DNA of 5,107 nt, from NCBI GenBank assembly GCA_937874445.1, contig CALNAL010000224.1, positions 1 through 5,107 on the forward strand. Direction: 5' to 3'. The position numbers and the translations under genes were made by a program. Positions 5,106-5,107 of the stretch are shown here, piece by piece. The stretch is from an uncultured Acetobacteraceae bacterium. GTDB lineage: Bacteria; Pseudomonadota; Alphaproteobacteria; Acetobacterales; Acetobacteraceae. Numbering within the stretch: the stretch's first letter is position 1; every line of letters starts with the position of its first letter. Under the pieces are notes generated by a model. It ran no database searches, had not been told where the DNA came from, and saw only the letters and a program-made list of their open reading frames with translations.

Positions 5106-5107
5106 AG

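Overview
The window looks like one short assembled contig from a GC-rich bacterium, most likely a proteobacterium. By eye it is about two-thirds G+C, and G or C dominates third codon positions. The genus cannot be fixed from the sequence. The MurP protein resembles the Escherichia coli protein closely along its length, while base composition and codon use are far from enterobacterial. A high-GC gamma- or alphaproteobacterium with a sugar phosphotransferase system (PTS) would fit. The first 49 bases are not biological: they are the Illumina P7/i7/Nextera transposon adapter left on the contig end.

Layout. Positions 1-49 are adapter. Positions 50-246 are a gene-free flank downstream of the first gene. 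On the minus strand, 247-717 encodes an Lrp/AsnC-family regulator. Positions 718-903 form a divergent control region: an AT-rich core (about 720-760) with inverted repeats and overlapping candidate promoters, then a leader with three tandem 17-bp repeats. On the plus strand, 904-2508 encodes a thiamine-diphosphate (ThDP) enzyme of the acetolactate synthase / benzoylformate decarboxylase superfamily. Positions 2509-2693 hold a candidate promoter and small dyads. Then come murQ (2694-3599) and murP (3642-5105), 42 nt apart and presumably one operon. murP ends two bases before the window ends.

How the genes work together. murQ and murP are a known pair for recovering N-acetylmuramic acid (MurNAc) from peptidoglycan. 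MurP (EIIBC) imports and phosphorylates MurNAc. MurQ cleaves the lactyl ether of MurNAc-6-phosphate to give GlcNAc-6-phosphate and D-lactate. MurP has no EIIA domain, so a separate glucose-type EIIA must exist elsewhere. No murR-like regulator is present in the window. The regulator and ThDP gene look like a separate divergent pair, the regulator probably controlling itself and the ThDP gene; this is inferred from arrangement and operator-like repeats only.

I see no clearly new biological system. The points most worth following are the unassigned ThDP enzyme with its dedicated regulator, the tandem repeats in its leader, and a promoter-like block (TTCACC-N15-TATAGTGAT) found with identical spacing before both the ThDP gene and murQ.
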